A stretch of 64,000 bases of DNA from Methanobacterium sp. ERen5 (GCA_024167805.1 CP099988.1:1682001-1746000), one strand, 5' to 3'. Positions 1 through 10,632 are shown, counted from the first letter of the stretch. The notes: generated from the letters alone by a model not told the origin. Program-made: numbers and translations.

Positions 1-280
1 ACTTTTCAGTCATATGGACATGCATCACTGCGTTGATATAATCACGGTAATCATGTTGAATATCTGTAAGGTCCTCCATGACTCCTGTGTAATGGTGGTC
101 GTAGATTACTGCGAGGATTCCAATTCTGTCCCCTTCCATTTCATTCATCCACTGGTATCTTACAATGTAATCCTTTAATGCATCTCTTATTCCTTTTGAA
201 CGGGATTGATAACCCCTGTCTTTTAATACTTCGTCAAAATCATTGAGTAATTTTTTAGGTAGTGACATACTAATACGCAT
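1..280 (-). CDS. nikR: Nickel-responsive regulator NikR (C-terminus cut by window edge)
   Basis: Ribbon-helix-helix repressor that senses nickel and controls nickel uptake genes. The 93 visible codons start MRISMSLPKKLL, the beta-strand that reads DNA, followed by the helix pair with RSKGIRDAL. The ACT-like nickel-binding domain then begins (ILAVIYDHH, near residue 60). The HVHM segment near residue 90 holds the paired histidines that bind nickel in known NikR proteins. The gene runs off the left edge. ATG at 280 is preferred; an upstream in-frame GTG at 283 is possible and GGAGG lies just before. Regulation of nickel uptake fits a methanogen, which needs nickel for F430 and hydrogenase. Confidence 0.9.
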   Translation of the reverse strand, partial: MRISMSLPKKLLNDFDEVLKDRGYQSRSKGIRDALKDYIVRYQWMNEMEGDRIGILAVIYDHHYTGVMEDLTDIQHDYRDYINAVMHVHMTEK

Positions 281-323
281 CACGTTGTTCCCTCCCCATT
301 TTTATAATACCATAATACTAAAT

Positions 324-379
324 TTGGCACTATTTAAACCTTTCCTCAGAAATATTTAAATAGGATTTGGTAGTGTCAA
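324..379. promoter_or_regulatory. Candidate NikR operator: spaced inverted repeat around the nikR promoter
   Basis: TTGGCACTA (324-332) and TAGTGTCAA (371-379) form an inverted repeat with one mismatch, 38 bases apart. Read on the minus strand, the inner half-site touches a TTTAAATA TATA-like box at about 333-340. A half-site overlapping the core promoter is what an autoregulated repressor gene would show. That NikR binds here is inference. Confidence 0.35.
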
Positions 380-613
380 GTTCACATTCAAATCATATAT
401 AATTAATACTTAATACTTTTTTCTATTATCGTGATTATTTTTTTAGCTTTGAGTTTGCTAGGGGTGAACATTTGAAATGATTTCATGTATTTGTAACTAT
501 TTCGTATGTTCTCAACCATCTAAAAATGGATGTGCAAATAATTATTAATCATTTCAACTAAATCTAATATCAATGACTGTGATGATGATTATTCAAAATT
601 TTGGAGGATCAAA

Positions 614-1015
614 ATGGAAGTCAAAGAAGCCATGAATCAGGGTGTAATAACTGTTAATCCAGAATCAAAGCCTTTAGATGCATTTAAAAAGATGTATAAA
701 GAAGGTGTGCGAAGACTGTTTGTTTTAGATGGTAATGGAGATCCCAAGGGAGTAGTATCCTATTCAGATCTAATAGGAGTTTTAGGTAGCTTAAGACCCA
801 CAAATAATGAAATGGCATCGTTAAATATATCAGATATCATGTCTGAGGATGTTATGACCATTGATTCAGACAATATGATAGAGGATGCTGCTAATTTAAT
901 GGTTAGGGCAGATGTTTCGGGATTACTTGTTCTTGAGAAGGATAAACCAGTTGGAGTAATTACTAGAACAGATATCTGTAGAATGGTGGCAGCTGAACTT
1001 CTGATACCTGCATAA
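614..1015 (+). CDS. Tandem CBS-domain protein
   Basis: A 133-residue protein made of two CBS domains (about 1-60 and 72-133) and nothing else. CBS pairs (Bateman modules) bind adenine nucleotides or S-adenosylmethionine and act as sensors; methanogens carry many such stand-alone copies. Each domain shows the usual pattern, for example VKEAMNQGVITVNPE at the start and KDKPVGVITRTDIC near the end. GGAGG sits 7 bases before the ATG. It stands alone, with AT-rich gaps on both sides, so the partner protein cannot be guessed. Confidence 0.85.
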   Translation: MEVKEAMNQGVITVNPESKPLDAFKKMYKEGVRRLFVLDGNGDPKGVVSYSDLIGVLGSLRPTNNEMASLNISDIMSEDVMTIDSDNMIEDAANLMVRADVSGLLVLEKDKPVGVITRTDICRMVAAELLIPA

Positions 1016-1485
<470 letters not shown>

Positions 1486-1913
1486 ATAGAATACTTTTGA
1501 CAACATACCATGGTTTTGCGTTACTGGTATATAAGCTTTTAGGTTTGTAACCTTCATTAATAAAATTTCAACAAAATTTTCTGGGACAGAATCCCCAACT
1601 GGAAAGATTATTATTAATAAATTGAATCTCAAACACAAGATTTTATCCATTTATAATGGCTCTAAAAATTTATCAATTGATACTAATTAGAATTTAATGA
1701 TTTTTAATGATTAAACCCGTTAATAATTGAAATATTTGTTAAACAGATTTCCTTATCTTAAACTAAAACTGGACATTAATTTTATATAGCATGATCATTC
1801 AAGAATGAAGATATTACTATAAAACAACAATGAATATAAAATTAGGATCAAATCAAATTTATTCAGTTGAATGATTAACAAAAAAGTTCAAGATCGATTG
1901 TGATGGTGTTAAA
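1486..1913. other. AT-rich divergent intergenic region
   Basis: About 430 bases between the tRNA-Gly unit (minus) and trkA (plus). Apart from the tRNA promoter I see only AT-rich sequence and several TATA-like stretches toward trkA. Confidence 0.5.
1528..1535 (-). promoter_or_regulatory. TATA box for the tRNA-Gly pair
   Basis: On the minus strand CTTATATA lies 43-50 bases before the first tRNA-Gly. With archaeal spacing of about 26 bases from the TATA centre, transcription would start about 20 bases before the mature 5' end. This is a positional inference. Confidence 0.5.
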
Positions 1914-2562
1914 ATGTACGTGGTTATAATGGGTGGGGAAGGGTTGGTCTTGCACTGGCATCTTCCTTGGTTTCAGTTGGAAATGATGTAACTTTAATAG
2001 AAAACAATTTGGATCTGTGCAGTAATGCAGCGAGCGAGTTGGATGCAATGGTCATTTGTGGAAATGGTACAGACATTAAAACGCTCAAAGAAGCTAACAT
2101 AGCAGATGCCGATGTTTTTGTAGCTGCAACAGGTAATGATGAGGCTAATCTATTATCATGCATACTTGTGAAGGATTACAAAATACCTAAAGTAATTGCC
2201 AGGGTAAGCAACCCTGATCACGACGATGCTTTCCGTAAAGTTGGCATCGATGTTGTTGTTAGTCCTGAACTAACAGCTGCAGGTTACCTTGAAAAGCTGA
2301 TCACACGTCCAAAAATAGCTGATCTGATTGTTATTGGAAAAGGAAATGCTGAACTCCTTGATATAAGTGTTAACAACAAAAAAGTTATTGGAAAAAAATA
2401 GGGGAAGTCAGTCCCACCGACAACTACATCATAGCTGCAATTTACAAAAATGGTGAAATAAAAATACCCAAGGATGGGATGATGTTGAAGGAAGGGGATA
2501 GGATCTCAATACTTGCCAAGACCCATGCAATCAAGGCTGTAACAAAAAAATTCACACAGTAA
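1914..2562 (+). CDS. trkA: TrkA-type potassium channel/transporter regulator (two single-base deletions)
   Basis: RCK (KTN) protein that binds NAD(H) or nucleotides and gates potassium uptake at the membrane. The N-terminus is a Rossmann fold ([12 protein letters not shown] once repaired), followed by an acidic residue after beta-2 (VTLIENN). The C-terminal TrkA-C part is about residues 135-216. The reading frame is broken twice. The G run at 1935-1938 needs one more G to restore the GGGRVG motif, and the A run at 2391-2397 needs one more A to join KVIGKK to IGEVSPTDN. With both restored the protein is full length, about 216 residues. No channel subunit gene is adjacent. Confidence 0.85.
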
Positions 2563-2585
2563 ACCTATTCAATCTCTTTTTTGAG

Positions 2586-4118
2586 TTACCTTTGGATATC
2601 AACTAATTTTGCATCGATGATACGCATATCCACATTTTCCTCGAAGATATTTGCCAGTCGTTCGATTGAAGATCTTTTCATGTCTTCGAAGTCATCTGTT
2701 GCAAACCCTAACTTTTCCATCCCTTTACTGCTTCGAACATGATCTGTGAAGGTTCTTCTGAACTGGAAATTATGGAAAATTCCATGGAGGTAGGTTCCAG
2801 AGACCAGACCATTCACTGCGCCATCGTAACCCTCACAATCATTACCAAATCCCTTCACAATTTTAATGAGGGCTTGGGAGTTATTAAGGGAACTTGTGCC
2901 TTCATGAAGTTCATAACCCTCAACAGTTTCTCCTTCTAAATCTTTAAACAGTCCTTTTCCAGTTAAAATGCCATTACTTTGGGTGATTACTTTTTCAACT
3001 TCACCAAACTTGGTTTCAATGTCCAGTAAACCCAATCCTTCCACAGTGCCATGTTTGGATTCTTGATGATCTTCATCGTGAATCATGGTTCCCAATATTT
3101 GGTATCCTCCACAGATCCCAAATACTGGTATTTCTTTGGATAGGTGGATGATTTTATCGGCATGTCCAGATTTTTTAAGGGCAACAAGGTCGCTCACACT
3201 ATTTCTGGTTCCTGGCAGTATTAGTGCATCCACATCTCCAATTTCATCATCCATTTCAATGAGTTTAATGGTTACATCTGGTTCGTATTCAAGAGGATCT
3301 ATGTCAGTGAAGTTGGATATTCTTGGAAGTCTTAGAACACCTATTACAACATCACCATCTCCACGATACTTGTGTTCGGACAACGATGCTGAATCCTCTT
3401 CAGGAAGTTTGAGATCATCATCGTAGGGCAGAACACCCAAAACTGGAACTCCCACAATTTCTTCTATCTGCCTGATTCCGGGCATTAAAATGTCTAAATT
3501 ACCCCTGAACTTGTTGATGATAATTCCTTTGATCCGATTTCGATCCTCTTCTGGAAGTAAGGAGAATGTACCTGCTATGGACGCAAAAACTCCTCCTCTG
3601 TCAATATCTGCAACTAATATTACGTCTGCATCAGCCATCCTTGCTATTTGCATGTTTGCAAGATCTTTGTCAAGCATGTTAATTTCTGCTGGTGATCCTG
3701 CACCTTCGATGACTATAACATCGTAATCTTCCTTCAATGCATTGATGGAACTTTCTATTGCTGCGAGTGCTTGTTGTCTGAAGTTGTTCTGGTAATGGTA
3801 GAAGTTCATATCTCCTGCAGGTTTTCCATGCACTATAACTTGGGAAATAAAATCTTCCTTTGGTTTGAGCAGGATGGGGTTCATGTTGTAGGATGGTTCC
3901 ACACCTGCAGCTTCTGCCTGTAGTACCTGGGCCATTGCAATTTCCGCATCTTCATTGGTGGTGTATGAATTTAGGGACATGTTCTGGGACTTAAATGGAG
4001 CAACTTTGTAGCCTCTTTTAGCAAATATTCTGCATAGGGCAGTTACTGCAACACTTTTACCTGCATTTGATGATGTTCCCTGTATCATTATGCAGGGGTA
4101 GTTGTTTTCACGATGCAA
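2586..4118 (-). CDS. cobQ: Cobyric acid synthase
   Basis: Glutamine-dependent amidotransferase (CobQ/CbiP) that amidates four carboxylates of adenosylcobyrinic diamide in corrinoid synthesis. The N-terminal ATP-binding domain starts with MIQGTSSNAGKS (P-loop variant) and contains SQNMSLNSY. The C-terminal class I glutamine amidotransferase domain has the nucleophile in VFGICGGYQ (about residue 335) and its histidine in TYLHGIFHN (about 438). At 510 residues it is of normal length. The start is TTG with GGAGG seven bases before it. Methanogens need corrinoid for MtrA and the methionine synthase found at 12953. Confidence 0.95.
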   Translation of the reverse strand: MHRENNYPCIMIQGTSSNAGKSVAVTALCRIFAKRGYKVAPFKSQNMSLNSYTTNEDAEIAMAQVLQAEAAGVEPSYNMNPILLKPKEDFISQVIVHGKPAGDMNFYHYQNNFRQQALAAIESSINALKEDYDVIVIEGAGSPAEINMLDKDLANMQIARMADADVILVADIDRGGVFASIAGTFSLLPEEDRNRIKGIIINKFRGNLDILMPGIRQIEEIVGVPVLGVLPYDDDLKLPEEDSASLSEHKYRGDGDVVIGVLRLPRISNFTDIDPLEYEPDVTIKLIEMDDEIGDVDALILPGTRNSVSDLVALKKSGHADKIIHLSKEIPVFGICGGYQILGTMIHDEDHQESKHGTVEGLGLLDIETKFGEVEKVITQSNGILTGKGLFKDLEGETVEGYELHEGTSSLNNSQALIKIVKGFGNDCEGYDGAVNGLVSGTYLHGIFHNFQFRRTFTDHVRSSKGMEKLGFATDDFEDMKRSSIERLANIFEENVDMRIIDAKLVDIQR

Positions 4119-4543
4119 ATTTAGGCCTCCTATAGAAAGTTTATATTTAAATTAGTAATGTTGATCTTAGTTTTTATTATTTACCCAAGTTCAGGAACAT
4201 ACAATACCCTTCCCAAGTTTGGTGATCAATTCAATTAATTGGGAATATGCTGACAATGGCATCTGATTAAAATGACTTTATGGCGCAGTTTAACTGATAC
4301 TCTGTATTGGATTGTTAGTTTGGCCATGGAATTTTTGAGTATGAAAATTATCGTTAAAATTTCATATGCCATAAGTTACCATGATCTACAATCAAAAATT
4401 AAACAAAACTATAAATATATCGTGGATCAACTAAGGAAAATTCAAAGGACAAATATAAATAGACAAGATTTGTATATTATATATTATATAGAAAGCAAGT
4501 CGCGTTATTTTTTATAGGTAAATTCAGGAGGCTGTCATCGGTT
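4119..4543. other. AT-rich region upstream of lonB and cobQ
   Basis: A divergent gap of about 425 bases. A possible 81-codon reading frame at 4272 has no ribosome binding site and an unconvincing composition, so I do not call it. The part from about 4450 carries TATA-like sequences (ATATAAATAG, TATATTATATA) that probably drive lonB. Confidence 0.45.
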
Positions 4544-6460
4544 ATGGCAAGTTTAAATTCAGATTCGAACGGTTCACTCAAGGAAAAACTTGATTTCAGG
4601 ACTTATACAACTTCTGGAGATATAAAAATTCCAGATAAGATTATAGATCAAATAATAGGTCAAGAAGAAGCAGTTGAAACAGTGATTAAGGCAGCAAAAC
4701 AAAGAAGAAATGTTCTTTTAATAGGTGAGCCTGGTATTGGTAAATCAATGCTTGCAAAGGGAATGGCAGAACTTCTGCCACCTGAAGAACTTCAAGATCT
4801 ATTGGTGTATCCAAACATTGAAGACTTACACAACCCACTCATAGGTGCTATGCCTGCAGGAGAAGGAAAAAAGGTTGTGATGAATTACAAGATCAAAGCA
4901 AAGAGCCAGGAAGAAAAGAAAAACTTTTTCATGGTGATCATAATAGGACTCATCCTGGCAATTGGATTTGTTTTAAAAAGGTACTTGGAAGCTATAATCG
5001 CAGCAGGAATAGTACTATTGGTTATGATGCAAATGAAACCACGAAGTACCATAATGGTTCCAAAATTGCTAATAAACAACGAAAACAAGAACACAGCACC
5101 ATTTGTGGATGCAACAGGTTCACATGCCGGTGCCCTTCTTGGGGATGTGAGGCACGATCCCTACCAGTCTGGAGGTCTTGGAACTCCTGCACATGATCGT
5201 GTTGAAGCTGGTATGATTCACAAAGCCAACAAGGGTGTGCTGTACATCGATGAAATTGGTACCATGCAGATGAAAACCCAGCAAGAGCTTTTGACTGCAA
5301 TGCAGGAAAAGAAATATTCCATAACTGGGCAGAGTGAAACAAGCAGTGGTGCAATGGTTCGTTCCCAGGCTGTTCCTTGTGATTTTGTTCTGGTTGCATC
5401 AGGTAATCTTCAGGTGCTCAAAGGAATGCACATTGCTTTGCGTTCAAGAATACGGGGTTATGGTTACGAAGTGTTTATGAAGGATTCCATGAAGGACACT
5501 CCTGAAAATAGGGATAAACTGGTGCAATTCGTTGCTCAAGAAGTTAAAAAAGATGGTAGAATACCACATTTTAGCAGAGAAGCTGTGGCCGAAATTATAA
5601 GGGAAGCTCAAAGAAGAGCAGGTAAGAAAGATTCTTTAACACTCAGACTAAGGGATTTGGGCGGTCTTATAAGGGCTGCTGGAGACATAGCCAAGGGTGA
5701 ACATGCAGAAAGCGTGACTTTAGAACATGTGATCGGTGCAAAGAAACTAGCAAGAACCTTAGAACAGCAGATCGCAGACAGATACATTGTTCAGAGAAAG
5801 AAGTACAGTGTATTTAAATCTGAAGGAAGTGAAGTTGGTAGGGTTAATGGTCTTGCAATAATAGGAGATAGAAGTGGAATACTTCTTCCAATTGCAGCTG
5901 AAGCAGCACCTGCACAGAGTAAAGATGAGGGTAAGATCATAGCAACTGGAAAACTTGGTGATATAGCCAAGGAAGCAGTTCAAAATGTGAGTGCACTCAT
6001 AAAGAAAAACACAGGTACAGACATATCTAACCATGATATTCACATACAGTTCCTTCAAGCTTACGATGGTGTTGAAGGTGACAGTGCAAGTGTTTCAATA
6101 GCAACAGCCGTTGTATCTGCCCTTGAAAATGTTCCGGTTGATCAGTCGGTTGCACTCACAGGATCCCTAAGTGTAAGGGGTGATGTGATGCCTGTAGGTG
6201 GAGTCACTGGTAAAATTGAAGCTGCTGCAGAGGCAGGCATGAAAAAGGTTTTAATACCTTATTCAAACATGGATGATGTTCTAATTGAAGAAAGGTACAA
6301 GAACAAGATAGAGGTCATACCTGTAAAGAATATGAGTGATGTTTTAGAACACGCCCTAATAGGATCTGGTAAGGCTAGCCTTGTAACTAAGATGAAGAAG
6401 ATCACAGACATGGTTCCCAAGGGAATACTTCAGAAACCCCAGAAACCAGTCACACACTAG
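4544..6460 (+). CDS. lonB: Archaeal membrane-anchored Lon protease (LonB)
   Basis: ATP-dependent serine protease of the archaeal LonB type, which degrades misfolded and regulatory proteins at the cytoplasmic membrane. Walker A is GEPGIGKS at residues 61-68. A two-helix membrane insert sits at about 127-165 ([17 protein letters not shown] and [12 protein letters not shown]), inside the AAA+ module as is typical of LonB. Walker B is [10 protein letters not shown] near residue 230. The C-terminal protease has the catalytic serine in EGDSASVS (about 510) and the lysine in [10 protein letters not shown] (about 555). AGGAGG lies 12 bases before the start. Confidence 0.95.
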   Translation: MASLNSDSNGSLKEKLDFRTYTTSGDIKIPDKIIDQIIGQEEAVETVIKAAKQRRNVLLIGEPGIGKSMLAKGMAELLPPEELQDLLVYPNIEDLHNPLIGAMPAGEGKKVVMNYKIKAKSQEEKKNFFMVIIIGLILAIGFVLKRYLEAIIAAGIVLLVMMQMKPRSTIMVPKLLINNENKNTAPFVDATGSHAGALLGDVRHDPYQSGGLGTPAHDRVEAGMIHKANKGVLYIDEIGTMQMKTQQELLTAMQEKKYSITGQSETSSGAMVRSQAVPCDFVLVASGNLQVLKGMHIALRSRIRGYGYEVFMKDSMKDTPENRDKLVQFVAQEVKKDGRIPHFSREAVAEIIREAQRRAGKKDSLTLRLRDLGGLIRAAGDIAKGEHAESVTLEHVIGAKKLARTLEQQIADRYIVQRKKYSVFKSEGSEVGRVNGLAIIGDRSGILLPIAAEAAPAQSKDEGKIIATGKLGDIAKEAVQNVSALIKKNTGTDISNHDIHIQFLQAYDGVEGDSASVSIATAVVSALENVPVDQSVALTGSLSVRGDVMPVGGVTGKIEAAAEAGMKKVLIPYSNMDDVLIEERYKNKIEVIPVKNMSDVLEHALIGSGKASLVTKMKKITDMVPKGILQKPQKPVTH

Positions 6461-6479
6461 TTAAAATAAGGTGGGAACA

Positions 6480-6508
6480 TTTTTTCTCACCATTTTTTAA
6501 CTTTTTTG
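6480..6508 (+). terminator. Poly-T terminator after lonB
   Basis: Three T runs of 6-7 in 30 bases, beginning 20 bases after the lonB stop. Archaeal transcription commonly ends at such oligo-T stretches. Confidence 0.45.
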
Positions 6509-6738
6509 AGGAAATTTCAAAATTTGCAATTTAAGTTCCCAATATCACTTACTATATAAGTGGGGATTTACAATAAAATAATAAGGATTAATTGTGAATA
6601 AAATTTGTTCCTGAATTCAAATTGTCAGTAGGTTCTAATTTTAAGATTTCAAAGATTCAAATATTGAAATAATGTTCGTCGAACGAAACCTATTCTAATT
6701 GTTTTTTTGAATATTCAGGAAATTAAAAGGAAGATAAA

Positions 6739-8325
6739 ATGGAAAAACTTAGATTTAAAGATTTAAATATATCTAGCGAGATACAGCGTGCTGTTGAAGA
6801 TATGGGTTTTGAGGAGGCCACTCCAATTCAATCATTAGCCATTCCCCATGTCCTCGAGGGCAAAGATGTCACAGGTCAGGCCCAGACAGGAACAGGAAAA
6901 ACAGCAGCATTTGGAATACCAATTCTCGAAACTGTGGATCCGTCCAATAAAGATCTACAGGCCGTCATACTGTGTCCTACAAGGGAACTTGCAATACAAG
7001 TTGCCGAGGAAATGAAAAAACTGTCCAAGTACATGCGAAAAATTGGAATACTACCAGTTTACGGTGGCCAACCAATAGAAAGACAAATAAAAGCACTTAA
7101 GAAGGGTGTTCAGATCATAATAGGCACACCTGGAAGAGTGATGGATCATATGAGGCGTGGAACCATAGATATGGGTTTCGTTAAGATGCTGATCCTTGAT
7201 GAAGCTGATGAAATGCTTGACATGGGATTCAGGGAAGATATTGAATTCGTTTTGGATTATATTCCAGATGAAAGACAGATTCTTCTGTTCTCTGCCACAA
7301 TGTCCCCGGATATTTTGTACATAACAAGGAGATACCAGGAATCACCAGAATTTTTAAAGGTTGTTCCCAAGGAACTAACAGTACCTGAAATTAAGCAGAT
7401 CTATTTCGAAGTGAAAGAAAAGATGAAACTTGATGTTTTATCCCGTTTACTCGATATAAATGATTTTAAACTATCATTAGTTTTCTGTAACACCAAAAGA
7501 AGGGTGGACAAACTTGTAAACCACCTGCAAGTAAGGGGATACGCTGCTGACGGGCTTCATGGAGACATGAGTCAGAGGCAGAGGGACAATGTAATGTCCA
7601 AGTTCAGATCTGGAAACATCGAGATCCTCGTTGCAACAGATGTTGCTGCAAGGGGAATAGATGTGGACAACGTTGAAGCAGTTTTCAACTTTGATGTTCC
7701 GAACGATGATGAATACTACGTTCACAGAATTGGAAGAACCGGAAGAGCAGGTAAAACTGGTGTTGCATACACCTTTGTTTCTGGTAAAGAAGTTTACCAG
7801 CTTAGGGATATAATGAGATACACAAAGACCAAAATTGAACAACACCAAATACCATCTGCCAGTGATGTTGCAGAGATCAAAACAACCAATTTCCTTGAAA
7901 AAATCAAACGCATTATCAACAATGACAACATCGACAACGAAGTCCGCATGGTTGAGAAGATGATGGAAGAAGATTACAGCTCAGTTGAAACTGCTGCAGC
8001 ACTTCTAAAAATTGTCATGGAAAAGAGCGGAACAAAATCCAAAACAAATACAGAGGACTATGGAGATACTGGGGCTGCATCCGGACAGGTCAGACTTTTC
8101 ATAAACATTGGAAGAAAGGACAAGGTCAAAGTAAGGGATATCATAAGGGCCATAGCAGATAAAACAGGCCTTTCAAGTTCTGCAATTGGAAAGGTGGATA
8201 TCTTCGATAAATTCTCATTTGTAGAAGTTCCAAAACAAAGTGCAAGTGATGTTATTTCCACAATGAGCGGAACAAAGGTCAAGGGCAGAGCCGTCAATAT
8301 GGAACCTGCAAACAGGAAAAGCTAA
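6739..8325 (+). CDS. DEAD-box RNA helicase with DbpA-type RNA-binding domain
   Basis: ATP-dependent RNA helicase, probably acting in ribosome assembly or RNA unwinding. Visible motifs, in order: the Q motif before ATPIQSLA, AQTGTGKT (motif I), PTRELAIQ, TPGRV, LDEADEMLDMGF (DEAD), SAT, and motif VI HRIGRTGRAG. The last 75 residues (from VRLFINIGRKDK) match the DbpA/CsdA RNA-binding domain, which in bacteria directs helicases to ribosomal RNA. At 528 residues it equals the bacterial CsdA-like arrangement. AAGGAAGA precedes the ATG. The 278-base upstream gap would allow a long leader. Confidence 0.92.
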   Translation: MEKLRFKDLNISSEIQRAVEDMGFEEATPIQSLAIPHVLEGKDVTGQAQTGTGKTAAFGIPILETVDPSNKDLQAVILCPTRELAIQVAEEMKKLSKYMRKIGILPVYGGQPIERQIKALKKGVQIIIGTPGRVMDHMRRGTIDMGFVKMLILDEADEMLDMGFREDIEFVLDYIPDERQILLFSATMSPDILYITRRYQESPEFLKVVPKELTVPEIKQIYFEVKEKMKLDVLSRLLDINDFKLSLVFCNTKRRVDKLVNHLQVRGYAADGLHGDMSQRQRDNVMSKFRSGNIEILVATDVAARGIDVDNVEAVFNFDVPNDDEYYVHRIGRTGRAGKTGVAYTFVSGKEVYQLRDIMRYTKTKIEQHQIPSASDVAEIKTTNFLEKIKRIINNDNIDNEVRMVEKMMEEDYSSVETAAALLKIVMEKSGTKSKTNTEDYGDTGAASGQVRLFINIGRKDKVKVRDIIRAIADKTGLSSSAIGKVDIFDKFSFVEVPKQSASDVISTMSGTKVKGRAVNMEPANRKS

Positions 8326-8409
8326 ATCCCATAAACCTTATCTTTTTTTGAGAAATACCAAAATCAGGCAAATAGACTTGAAACTAAGATTGAAGAGGTC
8401 TTAAAAAAA

Positions 8410-8991
8410 ATGTTAGAAACACAAGATTTACAGGGTAAATGGCAGAGTCCTGAAATTGAAACAGTTAACAATCCTGATGGTAGTGTGATGTACATCCAGA
8501 GGGAGGCAACTTTTCAGGGAGATGAATGGAGCATACGAATCCGTTCATATCTGGATAAAAATGGAAAGGAACCCTTCTTCACCATACATGCCAAGGGAAA
8601 TTACATATTAAGTGGTGAATCAAACTACGTAAACAACACCACATGTGTGGACTTTAATAACACCGGAAGATATGTTACTGCTCATCACACAGCACTCGTG
8701 GACATGTTAAATGAAGTGAGCGTTGACACAGAATGGAACCTTGATGAGGAACACGATGTCAGCATAAATGGATGTGCACTGGTCCCATCTATAGATAACT
8801 GTCCTGTTGAATACGATATAATCCAGATAAAAGACAACAACATCTACTTCGGAGAGTTCACACCGGATCAGAAGGAAGACATACAAAAACTTTCAAGGGG
8901 AGATGTCGAACCATCAGAAGATTCCGCAGGTATCTGCAGTGTAGATAACAGACCCCGCCAATTAATGGCATATCCACTTGTTAAATCCTAA
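8410..8991 (+). CDS. APCDD1-like domain protein
   Basis: A 193-residue protein without signal peptide or membrane segment. Its pattern resembles the APCDD1 domain: LQGKWQSPE at the start, FFTIHAKGNY, TEWNLDEEHDVS followed by GCALVP, CPVEYDIIQI, IYFGEF, and a C-terminal RPRQLMAYPLVK. This assignment is from memory of the family pattern, not a search. The function in archaea is unknown; the fold should be a lipocalin-like beta barrel. GAGGT lies nine bases before the ATG. It follows the helicase by 84 bases and could share its transcript. Confidence 0.6.
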   Translation: MLETQDLQGKWQSPEIETVNNPDGSVMYIQREATFQGDEWSIRIRSYLDKNGKEPFFTIHAKGNYILSGESNYVNNTTCVDFNNTGRYVTAHHTALVDMLNEVSVDTEWNLDEEHDVSINGCALVPSIDNCPVEYDIIQIKDNNIYFGEFTPDQKEDIQKLSRGDVEPSEDSAGICSVDNRPRQLMAYPLVKS

Positions 8992-9000
8992 AAAATATTT

Positions 9001-9050
9001 AACAAAATTTTTTTGGGTATTATTTTTATTTTAAATTTTTATTTTATGTT
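9001..9050. terminator. T-rich region between convergent genes
   Basis: Several runs of 4-7 T lie just after the APCDD1-like gene, facing the 3' end of prs. It probably ends transcription of the plus-strand unit. There is no stable hairpin. Confidence 0.35.
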
Positions 9051-9167
9051 TGTAGAATTTTTGAATCTCTAAAAAGAAACCCGATGTTTATTAGAATTAA
9101 TTTTCTGATTTTAAGAATTCAGTGATCTTATTTAAAAAAGAGAAAGTGATGTACTTTTTGAAATTTT

Positions 9168-10034
9168 TCATTCGTACTTCTTAAGGCACGCTGCAACTAA
9201 CGGTGCAACAGAAATGTTGCTCACATCTGATCTGAGGGTGTCCGTTGAAAACACATCATCGACTCCTGCTGCAAATATTTTCAGTAGAGCATCTTCCACT
9301 AGTACTGGATGTACACATCCAACAACAACCTTTTTAGCTCCAAGATCCTTCAATATCTTGGTTGCATTTACTATTGTACCACCTGTACTGATGATATCAT
9401 CGATTATAACTACTTCCCTTCCATCCACATCAATATGTTTTGGTTTGGTTTCAACATGTTCCGGTGAGATCCTAACCTTTTCAAGATGATCACATTCACA
9501 GCCAAGTATTTCAGCTATTTCTTCTGCAAATCCCAAAGCACCTTTATCCGGTCCAAGTATCAGGGGGTTATCCATGGTTTCATCTATGTAGTTAGCTATG
9601 AGAGGCATTGCAGATATTTCATGCACTGGGATGTTGAAGAAATCCTTGATATTTTTTTCATGGAAATTTATGGAGTATATCTCTGAAGCACCTGCAGCTT
9701 CAAGCAGTTCTGAAACTATCACTGCAGAAACTGCTTCCCCACTTTTAAATCTTCTTTCCTGCCTGCCATATCCAAAGTAGGGTATAACAACTCTTATTCT
9801 CTCAACACCAAGACTCTTAAGATTTTTGAGCATCAAAAATAATTCCATTAAATTTGCATCTTGAGGATGGCCAGTTGATTGAATAACCACAGCTTCATCC
9901 TTGAATTCACCCTTGATCCTTATGTATCGTTCCCCATCTGGAAATCTTCTAGTTTCAACGGGGTTCAATTTTTGGTCCAATTCCCTTGCTACTTTAGCAG
10001 CCAATTTTTGAGATGCAGATCCTCCTATTAACAA
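9168..10034 (-). CDS. prs: Ribose-phosphate pyrophosphokinase
   Basis: Makes PRPP from ribose 5-phosphate and ATP for purine, pyrimidine, histidine and methanopterin synthesis. The family motifs are visible: IGGSASQ at the start, RRFPDGE, YFGYGRQERRFKSGE (ATP-binding flexible loop), and the PRPP-binding motif VIIDDIISTGGT near residue 210. TTG at 10034 is chosen because AAGGTG lies six bases before it and the resulting start MLIGGSASQ matches archaeal relatives. A GTG three codons upstream overlaps the ribosome binding site. Length of about 288 is normal for archaeal Prs. Confidence 0.93.
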   Translation of the reverse strand: MLIGGSASQKLAAKVARELDQKLNPVETRRFPDGERYIRIKGEFKDEAVVIQSTGHPQDANLMELFLMLKNLKSLGVERIRVVIPYFGYGRQERRFKSGEAVSAVIVSELLEAAGASEIYSINFHEKNIKDFFNIPVHEISAMPLIANYIDETMDNPLILGPDKGALGFAEEIAEILGCECDHLEKVRISPEHVETKPKHIDVDGREVVIIDDIISTGGTIVNATKILKDLGAKKVVVGCVHPVLVEDALLKIFAAGVDDVFSTDTLRSDVSNISVAPLVAACLKKYE

Positions 10035-10166
10035 AAAAACCACCTTTCTTCATTGGTAAATTTAGTATAATCATCAATACAACATTTTAAAGTCATGAAC
10101 TTAAGTTACTCCACACACTATTTATCTGTGACCATTTGGAGTTGAAATTTTTTTTAACTATTCAAA

Positions 10167-10199
<33 letters not shown>

Positions 10200-10245
10200 T
10201 AGTAGGACATCGAATGAAGCAAATATTAGAATATGAGGTGGCTTA

Positions 10246-10632
10246 ATGCATGAACTTTCAATGGCTGATGCCATGGTAAAAACAGTTTTGGATGTAGCTG
10301 AGAAGAATGATGCTACAGAAGTACTTGAAGTTACCATAGAAATTGGTAAACTCACAATGCTCAACCCAGAACAGCTAAAATTCCTTCTGGATGTCCTTGT
10401 GGAAAACACCCTGCTTGAAGGGGCAGAAATCAACATAGTGGAAGTGCCAGTTGAGATCAACTGTAACGAATGTGAATACACAGGTGCTGCTAACATGGAT
10501 GATTCAGATCATTACTTGGCAATAGTTGAATGTCCCGAGTGCGGAGAAAGGAATGTTGAAATAACCGCAGGAAGGGAATGTAACGTTAAAAATATCAAAA
10601 TAGAAAAGGAAGAGGGAGATGAAGATGCATAA
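10246..10632 (+). CDS. hypA: Hydrogenase nickel metallochaperone HypA
   Basis: Delivers nickel to [NiFe] hydrogenase together with HypB. The nickel-binding N-terminus MHELSMA is intact (His2). The zinc finger is formed by CNECEY and CPECGERN near residues 73-105. The ATG is preceded by GAGGTG. The gene overlaps hypB by 14 bases, so translation is probably coupled. With nikR and hypE, this is one of three nickel or hydrogenase maturation genes in the window. Confidence 0.95.
   Translation: MHELSMADAMVKTVLDVAEKNDATEVLEVTIEIGKLTMLNPEQLKFLLDVLVENTLLEGAEINIVEVPVEINCNECEYTGAANMDDSDHYLAIVECPECGERNVEITAGRECNVKNIKIEKEEGDEDA

Noticed and set aside
4272..4517. 81-codon frame upstream of lonB
   Set aside because: No ribosome binding site; composition is that of translated AT-rich intergenic sequence; it covers the likely lonB promoter.
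5022..5399. 125-codon frame on the minus strand within lonB
   Set aside because: It lies wholly inside the LonB coding region in the opposite direction; Cys/His-rich text typical of antisense translation.
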